Shown here piece by piece: positions 1 through 13,205 of a DNA stretch of 64,000 bases. Each line of letters opens with the position of its first letter. Position 1 is the first letter of the stretch. Below the pieces are notes generated by a model. It made no database searches. It saw only the letters and a program-made list of their open reading frames with translations, and had not been told where the DNA came from. The stretch spans positions 372,001 to 436,000 of the forward strand of contig JAUFSD010000020.1 of assembly GCA_033030425.1 (NCBI GenBank), written 5' to 3'. The translations under genes and the position numbers were made by a program. The stretch is from Verpa conica. Lineage: Eukaryota > Ascomycota > Pezizomycetes > Pezizales > Morchellaceae.

Positions 1-2890
1 TTCCGGGTATGACTTCCTTGGGAGAATATACACAGCAGGATTGAGCATTTCTTTTGTATTGACACTGAGCCGGTAGAACCTAACCTATGATACGGCGGCG
101 TCAGTAGCGGTGATGGCGTATGGTCATCGCTACCTTGGGTTGACTCTGGTTCCAACACCTCCTGGCGTTCTATGTCTTCGGCACCTACGGTGGATGCTGG
201 AAAATCGTCATCACGGTCTGGGCCGGTTAGTTGATCGACAATGGGTGCGCATACAGGATATGACATGGTGGGAGGTAATCTATTGATGGGTGATCGCTTC
301 TGGGATTAAGGTTTTTTGGGTACCATTCTATCGGTATTTATAAAAGGTATAAGTAAGGCAGTGCTATTGTAGTTACGTTTATAGTTGGTGGGCATATTTA
401 TTCTAAGTTCGCCTTATTTTGCCGGGCGGAGATACTCACAGTGAGTGCACATTTACACATTTGTCTGACCCGAGTAGATAGTGGTGCGGTGGGGCCGTGC
501 GTTAGGCTGCAATAAAACGTTACCGACGTGCTGAAGCGGGGCTTAGCCTAGAAGATGGGGATCACAACATCTACGGGCAGATTCAGTATACTTAAATGAG
601 GCTTACTTCGACAAATATCGGAGCCGATACTAAAAACCTATTTGGTTGGATGATGTATTCTTCATCTACGTGTCCGCAGAGGAGTGGCAGTAAATGGGGA
701 AAAAGCAGCGAACCAAAAAACCCTAACCTTAGGCGAGAATGCAATGAACTTTGTCAAGTCGTATGTTACAAGAATCACCTTCTATCCCGGCGACGAGAAT
801 GAATCTCATGTTCCAGACAACTTGCAACATCTACAGACATGGGTAATATATCCGGTTATTGTAGCCTGGTACTGGCATCCTGGGGCGAGATACTTTGTTG
901 TTTCTACCAATCACTCGTTTCATTTGGGGCACTGGGCTGTGTTTGTTATTAGCTATTGCGGGTTCAGATGGGGTTTGGTCCGTTCTCATCACCATCATGA
1001 CCGGAATCTAGCCGTCCGATACAATAGTATAACCATATATAGCTACCTCGGAGGAGCCAAAGAACAGCTCCCCATACAGGGCAGCCAGATCTTGAGATGG
1101 CAGTTAATGCGTTTAGGGTAATCGGACCGTGATTAGTTCTGAAACCTAATAGCCCTGCACTATCAGGCTGGAGTCTTCGGACTGGTATGTTGGGCGGGGC
1201 ATATGTATAGAACGGCCACTAAGTCTAAAGCGGGCTAGACTCTATACGGCAGGACTGGTGGATCCAGGGTATAGTGGTCCGCCTAGAAGGCTCGTATCTT
1301 CATTCGATAGCTGAAAGTAAATACAAGTGCAATTGCATCTCTATATCCGATGTCAGTGTAATCCCTCGGAGTACTCTAGTCTGCCTTGTCTTATCTAGGC
1401 TGGTCATTGCTTGAGTTAGTTTCTCCCTACAAGGAAACTTATACTATTGGGCGTTGTCAGAAGAAAACCCTGGGAACTGTGGTAGGTTTATAGCCGTATG
1501 CAGACTACAATAATTTCCCGTCGGTCGCCTGTGCCCCACTTCAATAACGTCTGCTTTTCTTCTGTGGGACGGAATATATACTACCGTACTTCATCTTCGT
1601 TCGATACGGGGCTATCAGATTCATAAAGATTATAAGACGGTGTCTTGATGCACTTATTACTCGCAACCGTAAATCCAACACTCCCTACCCCGATCACATA
1701 CCTGTGTTCCTTCATCCATTCCTAGCCTAATTTCTCTAGAAACAATGCTCCACGTCGCTGCGTAAAGCACTTGAGTACATGTTGTGTCAATAGCATGGGG
1801 CGACGTATCAGGAATTTTTAATACACGTATTCCCTACGGTCATGTGGTTGTCTTGGCAACCGTGCCCCAATGCATAATTACGTCGGGGGTGCAAACGCTA
1901 CAGCCTCTACATAGGTTTATGGTACAGACGATACCGGGTGTAGCCGTAATTATTAATGTTGGACTGTAACACCGTTGTATGCATTGGCCGGATGCCTTGA
2001 CTGGGTAAGATATGAAAGCCCGCTGTAATCCGTCAGTGAACACGAGGCTGAGAGAAGTGGACTGCGCCCATCACATCAGCCCCATTTTTTATCTCTTCAT
2101 GGGCAGGGTTCTCACCTATATATCTCGGACTCGGAACGGTAAATCGATGGCTGTATCACGCACATCTAACACCCGTTTATTTTCTCGTATGTCCTGTTTT
2201 AGCTATAGCTTATCTGAAATAATATGTATTACAAATATTTCTCAATACCCAGTGCTCTGGGATTTTCTGCCTGAATCAGTTTAGTATTCATAGTGTTTAG
2301 TTTATTGGTGTAACAGCACTAGGAAAAACTCCCGCCAATATCTTTTGTAGCTATAAAAAATCCTCTTTATCTCCCGGTGAAAATTTATCGTTTTATTCTT
2401 AATGGTTGTATAGCACTGTATTCAAAAAGTAATTCTCATTAGCGGAAAGATCTATAATGATTTTAGGAGGGTAGCTCACGATACCGACCAACATCCATCA
2501 CTTCTAACATGTAGGTACTCATCCCCCTATCCTCCTCTGTACCGACCTTTTGCTAACTCAGTTCTTTCTAAACATACCGGCCAGAGTTTGAACTACACCA
2601 AAGCCTATGAAAAGGCACCAGAGCCCGAGTTCAGAGTCCGATAGCGGGTGGATCTGACAAGGATTTTTGGGAGAATTACGGAGTAGGGGCATATACGTAA
2701 AAGTGAATACATTAGTATTATAAAGTAGGTGTTAATCACGATAAAGACGGTAGACACGTACATACGCATGGCAGGGCGCTTGAACTTGATTCACACACTT
2801 TTCTCAATAGTGGATCATGTAAAAAGGGTAGATGTTGAAGAAACGGTGATATTTAGAGTGAGTAGAGTTTGTGTCGGATGTCAAAATTCG
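1..2890. other. Gene-free stretch
   Basis: Stop codons are frequent in all six frames. The longest open stretches (for example 684-1121 on plus) show no domain, no matching splice structure and no plausible neighbouring exon. I see no repeat with a second copy here until about 2,895. It is most likely old, decayed intergenic or transposon-derived DNA. Confidence 0.6.
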
Positions 2891-2894
2891 TGTC

Positions 2895-3835
2895 CGAGGA
2901 CCAGAAAGGGGGCTCATATTAAGCAGTGACATAGAATGGGTTCCGATATTTTACGCCAAGTCTGAAGGAGAAAGTTTTTTTCGCACAATGGGCCATGTCA
3001 ACAAAGAGAAAAAGATGAAAAATAAAAATCATAACAGCGGAGTATTTCCTATCTTACATTGCTAAACCCACAATCAATACACTCTGAATAAGCACTCAAA
3101 ATCACACTCGAATAAGGGCTATTTCAGTAACAAGTTACGGAAAAAAAAAATCATTCATCTACAAGAGTTTCACGTAGCGGAGGAAAAGAAGCAATGCAAA
3201 GTTATTCAAAGGATTTATGACTATTAGTTAATAGCTATCTGGAAGTAACATGAAGAAATACTCAAAAAACCCAATTCAAACACAAAAAGTAATCTTTTCA
3301 TTTCTACTTTCGATCCCTCGGCAGCGCCCAGGGACCAATAGTAAAAAAAAAAAAACTAGAAAAAAAAAAAAGGAAGCGAGAGAAAAAAGCGAGAGGGAGG
3401 AGAGGGAGAAGAGGGAGAAGAGAGAACACCAAAGAGAGTACCAGGGAGTGAGAGGAGGGGGGGGTGGCGGGGATGGCGAGCAGGAAGGCGAAGAGGAAGG
3501 CGAAGAGGAAGGCGATAAGGAGGAGGAGGAGGAGGAGGAGGAGGAGGAAGACCGGAAGGAGAAGAGCGCTGGGATAGCCTCCGGACGCTCCAGCATAGGC
3601 GGCGAACTTGCCCCTAAAGGCAGGAAGGGCTAGCTGCAAGCAGCTATAGGCACCGACCAGTTCGAGCACCAGAGCCGGCACAAGATCCCATGAAGAAGAG
3701 AAAGAGAGGGAGGAAGGTGCTGGTTATATAGAGCTTGGGTCAGGAGCGCCAAGCTTTATTTGGCCGCCGGGTACTCTTGGCGTTCAATTTGGCCGCCTGG
3801 GGCTCTTTGGCGTATGCCTAATGTATTTGGCCGAC
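2895..3835 (-). repeat. Dispersed ~0.9 kb repeat family with TATA box, copy A
   Basis: One of three copies (others at about 9,598-10,490 and 16,935-17,905). Read on the minus strand the order is: short tandem units built on GTCGGCCAAAT...GACGCCAAG (3,835 down to 3,750), a TATATAA box near 3,725, a conserved block that would encode LELVGAYSC and GKFAAY, a long purine/pyrimidine tract (3,350-3,570), the conserved sequence GAGGGATCGAAAGTAG, and finally CACAATGG and AGCCCCCTTT-like ends. The long Glu-rich and Leu-rich reading frames here come only from the GGA/GAA tract and are not treated as genes. The element could be a non-autonomous transposon or an LTR-like promoter unit. No terminal repeat or target duplication was identified. 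Confidence 0.7.
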
Positions 3836-4983
3836 AAGATATCTACCCTGAGGTGAGTACTTGTAATGGGAACTCTACCAACAGGAGTTATTTCGATGTT
3901 TTCCTGTAATATTACCCCTATTTGGCACCTGATTAGGATGGTGAGTGACTTTTCAAATGCAGTAAAGTAAACACAGTGGTCTGTTTGGTCTTTGGGAATT
4001 TATCTCTACCTTACATACATCCCTGATCTCGGCCGTGACCAGCCTGCTGCTGAGGAGACTCCCTTAAGATACTAGCACGGGCTGTTGAGGAAGTTCAACA
4101 CTCTTTTGCTTCGGATGGGCTGGTAAGGATGCTACGGCAAGACACCGGATCCTCATTGAAATCTCTCCGCAAAAAAGAGGGGTCCGCGGATAGCGTATAA
4201 GGGCACGAGTTTCGTGGTATCGAGTGTAGAGATGAATTGCTTGTATCGTAATAGTGCTATAAGATGGAATTGGTCGAGCCTACCGAGCCTGATGGTGGAA
4301 AATACAAGAATCAACTACGATAGCCGCTTGGGAACTGCCAAGGATTCTAGAAAGACATCCAACCAAGACAAGCGCAGGATCGCAAACCTATCGCAGACAC
4401 TACATGCGACAATACCTTGAGAGTAGTGAGCTCGTATCTCTCAAGATAAGGCTAGCACTAGTAGCTTTAAGTAAATAACTGTTTTCGGCTAATCGGGCGT
4501 CTTTCCCGAAACCGTTTTTGTTCTACGCTAAAAGAGTACTGCTCTACAAACCCTGCACAAGACATGGTGCATATTTTGTGCGACATTTGGTTGGACAGAG
4601 GACCTATTGCAGCTTGTAGCTATAGATAGAAGTAGCAGTATTTGTGATTAACATCCATTCAGTGACTGGTAAATGAATAGTCACTTGAGCTGTCGGCTGT
4701 GATGAAACTCGCTCTTGCTAAATACGAGTGATAATTTGTGGACTAGTAGTAAAAGTAACCATACGACCCACAAATGAATCATTTTTAAGTGACGTAACAA
4801 ATATTCTTATAACGCTTGATAATTGTAATCGTTGAAGAATCGGATTAAACATTTAGATAGTATCCAAAGGTGTTGCCGTGACGTGGTCCTAAGCTCAGCT
4901 CTTACTGCATTACCTGTGAATGAATGAATGAATTAATCATAAGTATATGTAGCCGAAAGGCTAAGGTACATGCACCCCACACT
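3836..4983. other. Gene-free stretch
   Basis: No reading frame with recognisable content and no splice-linked exon series. Nothing supportable was seen except ordinary AT-rich intergenic sequence and a short (GAAT)n run at about 4,918. Confidence 0.5.
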
Positions 4984-5463
4984 ATGGGCTAAGCCTAGTC
5001 TCGTGCGCAGCTCCATTATTTGCTGCGCAGCACTGTAGGGTCTGGTGTGCTAACCCCTTCGAGCTTGCCCAATTCTTTTTTTCGGGGGTATTTCTCTCGG
5101 GGGGCTTTCGGGGAAAATTTGGTACTTACCTTTGTGTGGTTGTCCCACATAGACCTAAGTACCTTTAAAAGGCCGAGCTAGCCAAGGAAAACCACCGAGC
5201 TTACTTGAAAGCCCCAGCAGGTCGGGGTGTTTTGGGGATTTTCGGCAGAAATTAGGTACTTACATCTGTATGAAGCCATCACACAAACCTAAGTGCCTTC
5301 GGAGGTCAAAAGACCTCCCGAGCCCCCCGAGCCAGCCCAATCCCCCGAGGGGTCCGGAGGTTTTCGGAGATACCCCCGAGATTTCTCGGAACTTTACTGC
5401 TCCAGACCCTACGGTGCTGCGCAGCAAATAATGGGGCTGGGAACGAGACTAGGCTAAGCCCAA
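4984..5463. mobile_element. TIR element (~480 bp, MITE-like)
   Basis: The two ends are imperfect terminal inverted repeats of about 60 bp. The left end (4,985-5,044) carries GGGCTAAGCCTAGTCTCG followed by CATTATTTGCTGCGCAGCAC and GTAGGGTCTGG. The right end (5,403-5,462) carries the same words on the other strand. The interior has no coding potential. It contains a second inverted pair built on AGGTACTTAC and GTAAGTACCT and several C-rich/G-rich runs. Flanks read ACTATGGGC and GCCCAATATA, so a TA duplication is possible but not clean. Most likely a non-autonomous DNA transposon. Confidence 0.8.
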
Positions 5464-8400
5464 TATAACACAACACTAATAAAACAAAAAACAAAAATAA
5501 AGTAAATAAACGCTGCACCCAAAACAAAATCAAACTTCGCTCTCTGCCTGATCGCTACTCGCTATATCCTCCCACATATCCACCCCCACTCTTCTTCCTC
5601 TTCTGATTCTATTCCAACTTCCCGAAACACTCAGTCCTTCCTCGCTTTGCTTCTTTTCCTCTTAAATCTCCTCCACACCAAGGTGCCCCAGGCCCAATTA
5701 TTAGCGTTCGCCAGGTATAGGATGTCATGCCCTTACCTGTGGCAGCAATACACTACCTTAACACGGTCACCTTATAGGTTACTCGTCAATTCACGCCGCT
5801 CCCAAGTTGCTCTTATTAAGACGTAACTCACTTCAAAAAACACATTGCGCTGTTATTTTTTTAATTAACATCGCCGGCCCGAGATAGTGGTTCCTCTGAT
5901 GGGGTACAATTGGCTCATATAGAGGATCTCAAGCCATTGGATCGGCTTCATAGTATCGATATTCATTCAACCCCCATGTCATAGGATTGATATTACGGTC
6001 CTTGTTCGCAGACAATGTATTCGTTTTCTTCTTGAATCTGCGACTCTTTGTACCGAGATTTCTACTTCCTCGCTCTGTATTTTGAAATATGGGTCAAAAA
6101 GAACTACAATTAGTCCAGGCGAGTCTGAGTTCATCTACCAATAAATATTGAGAATTGTCAATGTTTCACAGCAAGTCCTCAAAGGATCAAGTTATAAAAC
6201 ATCTCATAGCCTTTGATTACATTAGTCTGGCTCAATGAAACTGTCAGATCGGGATTGGAACTCCTAGTGAGGGACACCAGGCAGCGTCAAGACAGATAGG
6301 AAGAGCATCAAGTATGTAAATAATTCTAATAATATCTCAGTCAGAGGCTTGAGTGAACTGGCCGGGGCTAAATAGCTGTTAGTATATATTAATTACTGGA
6401 TGATTGGTAGTAGAATTCATATAAAGAGTCTCCACTAATAGTGGGAATTTGACATTATATTCCCCACCCCCTCATGTGAAGTATTTATCACATATACCAC
6501 TGCATGGAGCTCTGACTGTCTTCTGTGACTTGTTCAACCGCTGTATTTTCCAGCCCTCTCTTTCTTGAATCAATTGCTTTTTCAGGTGCTTTCCTCAATA
6601 AGGAGTTTCATGCAGAGTGCCGTAAGAATGTAGGTACTTTTGTGATCACCGAGTCCACTGCCAGTAATTATTCAAGGGTCAACGCTTACTAAATTCATAG
6701 TATTTAATACTTAGGAAATATACTACTAGAGTAATATACAATCAACGAAAACTCCCCACAAGATGAAAGAACACCCGGCCTTCTTCCTCCGTTTCCTTTT
6801 TTGCCGTGAGCTCTTATCCCGGGTGCCTGATCTTACAATTAACCTGGCTCTGGTGATCACATCTATCTTTGCAATTTGACTGTTCCCTTACACTTATGAC
6901 TCTTAGTACCGGCCCAAGTCAGCCTCCGGCCCCAGTCATAATCTAGTTGGTATTAGCTAAATATGATCTTGGTGCACCCATTTCGATTTCAATGGCAAAA
7001 TATAGTTCGACGGCAGCTCTCGGATGTAACAACTACAACATGACGTAAGTTCTGTTCCATCACTGGAATATTGCTTGGGTGTCTCTTGATCGTGTCTGAC
7101 CTACTTTCGTGTCCCGCATGGCTTTATTTGTTAAATTTTAAATGCCAGGCATGGGGGTTCTGATCGTTTTCGCCGGAGCCTTTATGAACTTAACTTTGAT
7201 ATGTAGCTTTGCGCAATTCTTAAATACATGCTGTTGACACTTATAATATTCTGCTTTCTCTTTCTGTTCTTTGAAACACCATAGTTAGTGATTCTGGCGA
7301 TAGAGACTGAAGTACCTATTATGCCTTAGATTAATGATGTTTCTTAAACTTCATAGAAATATTTCTATCCCGTTTTATACTACCCAAGTGCTAATTTTAA
7401 GAATATCTGGAATCAGTGTGTTGGGAGCTGTGTTCTCGATAGTTACATTTTAATATCGAGCGTATCAAACCTTCGAACGCATAGGTAGCGTGGTGTAAAC
7501 ATTCACGAGCGTGGAGAGTTTGCAGGCTCCTGAAGCTAACTACGTAGTGATGTAGCTTATAGTCTTAATCTACCCGGTGATTAATACATAGGTTTGTTAC
7601 TTCAGTGCCGAAGCCCCATGGGTAAAGTGTAGTGGCAACCCGACCGACAGGATTGTTGTGGGACTTCACATCGATTGAGCTCAGCTGTTGAAACATAGCT
7701 TGGTACTTCGGGTGATGCCTTTGCGCGATATTTATATGACATGTGGGTCACTCTACTCTATTAATTTGTTCATAGTATTGGTTCCAATTATCCGAAAACG
7801 GGATTGGGTTCCGCAGCGAATACAAGTCAGAAATCTTGGCCTCCCGTCACAGGCATGCCTGAGTGATTTTAACTTACTTCAAACATTAGCGGGGGATGGT
7901 CAGAGCCCGGACCCAGGCTTTATTTCTTATTTTCTAGCTGCTTACAGGCCTTCTCCATATAATTGGAAACTGGTAGGTCTAAGTAATGCTGATGAAATGG
8001 GGGAATAGCTATAGTTGGGGTAGTATATCTTGCAGCATAAGGGGCCCATGCAGAGGTTGGCAGTTACTCATAGCGTTGTAATCGATGGTGATACCTACGG
8101 GCGGGAGTTGCTTCACGAGTTATCCAGCGTTTGTAAGAGGCAGGCCTTGTTGTAGATTCGCCGGAGTGCTGATGCTATTTTGATTTTGGACGTCATCTAA
8201 CGGTCAATTATGTAGGTTAGCGTATCTCTCTAAATATTTACCAAGACAAGATTGGCGTTACTCGTTTCCTTGTAACTGTTCCTAGTCGGTCACTAAAAAC
8301 AGGTATTGCGGATAGACTATGAGGTGAAGACAGTAAGGGCAATGATTACACGAGCGATGTCCATAGAACCACCCTATTACCAAGGGTAGTAGTTATATGC

Positions 8401-9597
8401 GGAACACAGATATACTAGGGAATTCCAGGAACAGCCATAAGATGCCGCGGAATTCACACAGTAACACTGTAATATCTATAGGTTCTATATTATGAGGCCC
8501 AGGCGCTCATAGGAAAATTTTCGAGTTTGTGGTTGTGTGTTGGGTTTGGGCATGGCACCTGAAGATCCAGAAACAGATCCCAAGAGTAATTCTGGCGAGG
8601 TTCATGCCTATCACTAACTCTGACCGCTTCGGATATATTGGAAGCGCTTAGTTGTCACAGTAGAGCTACCGTTGTAATAATTAGCGCCATTCATGGGCAT
8701 TGACACTAGACCTCCGGTGCTAACCCGGCAACACATTGTTGAAGCTCATTGCGATAGTAGAAACACCGGTCGGTGTAAACGATAGTGGCTCCCTATTCGT
8801 GATCCTTTATGTTAGCTAGGTGTAAATGGAAAAGCAGTTATCAAAGCCAGGATCGGGGAACGAATCCTATTCTCCCGTACATATCCAGCATATCCAGCAT
8901 ATAGCCCTATGCTATACCCTGGATACAGGTTGCTCGCATGGAGCTGTCCCCCAGTTTAATCTGCTCCTACGAAGATACTACCTCTGCATGGGGGTCAGCA
9001 TACTCTGCTGATTGTCTTTGGGACCGACTAGTGATTGCTGGTAATGCTATGCGTAGATTAAGTACTGCCTCCCCTCCATAGACAACGCTCTGTATAAGTC
9101 ACAAATCAGTAGCATATCAGTCCTTTTCCTCCATTTACTCTTGTCACAGTTTACCTGGGAGGGGACGACCTGGAAATACTACACGCGAACTACCCGGAAA
9201 GGGGATAATTATGACCGTAGTTTGGCGTAGAAAATAAAAAAATTATGCGATTGATCAGCGGACGCGATAATCAGGGTAGGTACAAAGACGTACTTTCAGC
9301 GGTGATCGAGTGATATCTAGTGACTGGCTAAAGTTGATTCTAGTTCTCTCTGGAGGTTTCTCTTGTGGGATAAGATAGATACCTCCTGGAGCTGAGTGAG
9401 AAGTGCGCACTTCAAGAATAGGAGAATCAGCGTTGATATCCTGGTTAATTATTTCATCAAAGTATGTGTAGAAAACTATGTATATTAAATTTCAATTCTC
9501 GAGCGAGGTCCTTATCGCATATGAACGAGGTACCACTTTTTCATGGGTAGGCGGGTAGCAGACCAGGAGTACGCTAATGGTTTATGCATGCTGCGTC
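5464..9597. other. Gene-free stretch
   Basis: No gene is supported. Open frames such as 7,688-8,008 (plus, 106 codons) have no domain, no codon regularity and no matching exons. Small direct duplications occur (CATATCCAG at about 8,880). Composition and stop density look like decayed repeat DNA. Confidence 0.5.
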
Positions 9598-10490
9598 GGA
9601 ATATGAAAGGGGGCTGAGACTGGCAACAACAAGCAATTACTGTCGTGACATTAGGGCATTACCTAAGAGCAGTATGGCTTTCGCACAATGGCCTTCGCAC
9701 AATGGCCCATGTCATCAACAATAATATGAGACAATAAGATAATACATCTGTAAATTCTCGTGCAAGGGAGGTGTCTTCAATCTATGAACTTTCTTGTACC
9801 AAGAATAAAGTAATAACAGTTATACACCAATGAAGTGTCACTCGTACATTGACTGTCCACTCGTACATTGACTGTCATTCAAGTCTCACGTAATAAGAAA
9901 TCTGCAGATAAGGTACCCAGACTTTGTTGTAACAAGCATAATCACTGGAGCTATGAAGGTCGCTTAATTCCACTGAAGCACTATTATTTATTCACAAAAT
10001 ACACGCAATAAGAATACAAAAGCAAGCAATGAAACAAGTAATAGCACTAGGACAGGTCAAGAACAAAGAAAATCTTGTAGAAATTATAGAGAGCCGACAA
10101 TAAACCCAAAAAAATTTTTTCTTTCTCCTACTTTCGATCCCTCGGACAAAGCCCAGAAATCAACAGTAGGGGAAAAACTAGTAGTAAAAAACCCCGAGAG
10201 ATAGCCTCCGGACACCCCAGTATAGGCGGCGAACTTGCCATTGAAAGCAGGAAGGGCTAGCTGCAAGCAGCTATAGGCACCGACCAGTTCGAGCACCAGA
10301 GCCGGCACAAGATCTCATGAAGGAGAAAGAGGGGAGGGGGGAGGTGACGGTTATATAGTGGTAGCCAAGCTTTATTTGGCCGCCGGGGTATCTTGGCGTC
10401 GAGATTTGGCTGCCGGGGTATCTTGGCGTCACATTTGGCCGACAGGTGCTCTTGGCATGCTATTGAGATTTGGCCGACAATGTGTGTACC
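9598..10490 (-). repeat. Dispersed ~0.9 kb repeat family, copy B (short-tract variant)
   Basis: Same order as copy A on the minus strand: tandem GTCGGCCAAAT units (10,490-10,370), TATATAA at about 10,353, the LELVGAYSC block (10,240-10,310), GAGGGATCGAAAGTAG (10,129-10,145), the CACAATGG words at about 9,685-9,705 and GAAAGGGGGCT at about 9,605. The purine tract that is over 200 bp long in copy A is almost absent here, so that tract is the length-variable part. Two local tandem duplications are inside: CTTCGCACAATGG (9,680-9,705) and ACTCGTACATTGACTGTC (9,840-9,878). Confidence 0.7.
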
Positions 10491-12694
10491 ATGACTTGAG
10501 CACGTGTTAAGGGATCCCTGGTCCCTCGGCCAAGTCTCATAGTTTGCTCATACCTATATCAGCCTCAAAATACGCACAAGGAACACATCAGACAAGATAG
10601 ACACCTTGTTCAAAGGGGGTGTTTATAGAGCCGGAGTAGATTACTGCTTTACCGGTTCAATCGGTTATGAAGCCTGGATGTCTCAACTCTCACTAACCCC
10701 ATGAGAAGACTCCCGTCTGTCGAATAGCTGGTGGATTTACCCATACCCATTGATTAATAATACCATGGCCAAAAGTCAAAATCCTTCTTAAAATAACCGT
10801 GGGAAGACCAGCCCCCACGCTTGACGGAGCAAAGGGCTGAATTTCGGGGAAGGGTTTCGGCAAAAAGGAATACGTCCTAAGAATTTTCTACTCCTGTCAT
10901 TCCATGAGCTTCCATTATCACACTTGCATAGATCTCTCGCTACTACATCCTATTAGCCTGGTAGGGTCATCTTGGTATTCCACTTCAATATTGATCACTT
11001 ACCTCTAACGCCCTGACATATAGGGCTTGCTTCAGCAGTGTCACTATGTGGAATCACGGTTGGCCCCTCCGGTGCTCATGATTGACCTCGGTGCGTCATA
11101 AGGCATCCACAAATCCGAAATCAACAAGGTACACAAGAGCTGCATCTGCATGAGCCATCTAGGAATTTCGTTCATGATGGGCGGCCCAGTATTCGATTTT
11201 GATATGCTCTATCTCTCCGCGGTGTAGGATTTATGGCCTTAAATGCATGTTTGGTGGTATAACAAAAACGGCCGGGTAATGAGATTCCCTATCAATATAG
11301 AAAATAGCCTTTTCAGTTACTCTACACCTTCCACATTATTAGCAACCGTGTATTTTTAACTGTAAATCTCGAAAGCAAGGTTCTAATTCAAAGTCTAGTG
11401 CTAGAGAGATAAATCATTATGAGAGTTGGTAGGAGCTGAAGTTGGCAAAGCTGAGCGTTAATCAACAGTTACTACTTCCTGTCACAGACATTGCTAATTA
11501 ATCTAATTTCATAGATTTACATTGGTGATGTACATTGGTGAAGTGGTATAGCGTTAGCTGGCACTTGTCCTGGGGAGGGGGTTTAGGGCGGCTCCAATGG
11601 CAGGGAACCCTCGCAACGTGTCCGCGTGCTGAGTATCATCAAAGAGACAGTGTAAACACTGGAATAGAGGGCGGGGCCCATTGGTCCTGCTACAGTCAAA
11701 TCGGTTAAAATTCGCTTAAGATGAGATATTTTAAGTGTCCATGACTATCGTCTATGACAATAACTCTCGTTCCGGAGAAACACTCGGTTTTACTAACTTT
11801 AATCCCTTCCCTCTAAAGGGGCGCCATTATGCACATATTAAAAGGGTGTCAAGGGAGGTAGTAATAGCTACTTGTATGTAAAATGCGTCCTATAACTACA
11901 CAATGAATCTAGATGGATAAATTGGTGTTAAAATTGATAACCTCTTGTCGAGGAGCTATCCCCTCGACCTGCTTATTTTGTACTTTTAGTCTCATCACAC
12001 CATCTGATAGTCTTATGAAATGCTGACTAATCAGCCCTTACAATGTGCCCAGTACACCGTCAAGCACGTGATTCGTATCACGCCTACTCCCTTCACCCTT
12101 TTCATCCACACTATTATGAATTCTGCTGGTCCTGTGCCCTGTATCCGTCATAAATAGTGTGATTACTGATTGTAGCTACTGCGGCCAAATACGATTCTCA
12201 TTTTATTATCATATACTCGCCTAAAATGTACTGTATCAATACTTCTTGCACTTTCAAATGGATATTAGTGGGTGGTTGTGTGGCAACACAAAACATCGAC
12301 AACCCTTATTTTTAGGCGAGTAAGTGGTGCAATGCCTTAGTCCATTTCGTTATCGATGGCCCTTACGGTAAACTCTTTCCAGGACACATAAGAAAATACT
12401 TTTTATAACTTTAGTAATGAAATCTTATTCGCGGAATACCCAAGTGGCCGAACTTATTAGCTGCTAGATTTATTTGATGGAGTTAAAGATAGGGGATCAA
12501 CATGGTCAATCTACTTTACAGATATCGCGTTTTTCTGTCTCCCTTGTATCATATTTTCATATATGTGGAGGATTACTGTCTCACTTATCGGAAGGGGGCT
12601 GCGGGTGTCTAATTTCTGGGGGTATCTTGGCCAAGATACAGAGCCTGCCATACCTGCCGGAAACAAAATGTTACCTGGGTTCACGTGGGTAGTG
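10491..12694. other. Gene-free stretch
   Basis: Nothing supportable on either strand. The frame at 12,474-12,692 (72 codons) has no recognisable content. A small duplication of ACATTGGTGA lies at about 11,520-11,545. Confidence 0.5.
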
Positions 12695-12825
12695 TTCTAG
12701 TCTATTCAGGAAACGCCGCTTATCCAGGAACGCTCTCTGCCAGACTGGTCCGCTGGGGAACGTTCCTGGATAGACTGCACCATTCTTTGGTCGACTAGGT
12801 TACTGAATAGACCACCAATTGTAGG
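12695..12825. repeat. GGAACGTTCC repeat family, copy 1
   Basis: Contains TTATCCAGGAACGCTC, GGGGAACGTTCCTGGATAGAC and AATAGACC-type words that recur at 33,936-34,105, 44,352-44,600, 44,884-44,966 and 45,478-45,550. The shared core is the palindrome CAGGAACGTTCCTG with half-sites spaced by GACTGGTC/GACCGGTC-like words. This copy is diverged and has no full 20-bp palindrome. Confidence 0.6.
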
Positions 12826-13017
12826 GACTGAAGTGCTTTCAGAGCCAAACTATTGACTACTTAGATTCCAGCCACTCAAGTTTATATTCCATCACGGTTA
12901 TATTAACACAGAGCTCCCGGGGCCAAGATGAAGGTCAAAAAGCCTAAGCCAAAAGTGGACAGGGGCAACACCAACAGACTGTTCTTTCCACTACAGCTAG
13001 GATCTGAAGTAGTCGAG

Positions 13018-13205
13018 TAGATTAGACAGCGTAGCGTAGATTAGGTCCTTCAGAGATCGCGATTAGATTAGATCTTCGAGATTAGATAATTATTTTATTT
13101 ATTATTATTATTATTATTCATTCATTATTTGAAGAATACGAGTCACGATCCATGACCCAGAGTACGAGTGACGTTAGATGACCAAGCCCTAGCCCTGCGC
13201 ACGAG
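13018..13205. repeat. GATTAGAT / GAGTCACG repeat family, copy 1
   Basis: Begins with repeated GATTAGA words and continues into ATTATTTTATT(ATT)n. It then reads GAGTCACGATCCATGA, GTACGAGTGACG and CCCTGCGCACGAGTC. The same order of words occurs at 35,935-36,152, and the last part again near 36,318. Family unknown. The internal T-rich run and fixed 3' block are SINE-like, but no Pol III box was verified. Confidence 0.6.

Noticed and set aside
684..1121. 145-codon open frame
   Set aside because: No domain, no codon regularity and no splice partners. Expected by chance in this much sequence.
3250..3681. Glu-rich, Leu-rich and Ser-rich frames of 106-127 codons (and the similar ones at 17,053-17,508)
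   Set aside because: They arise from the GGA/GAA or CCT/CTT tract of a dispersed repeat, are open on both strands, and are absent from copy B.
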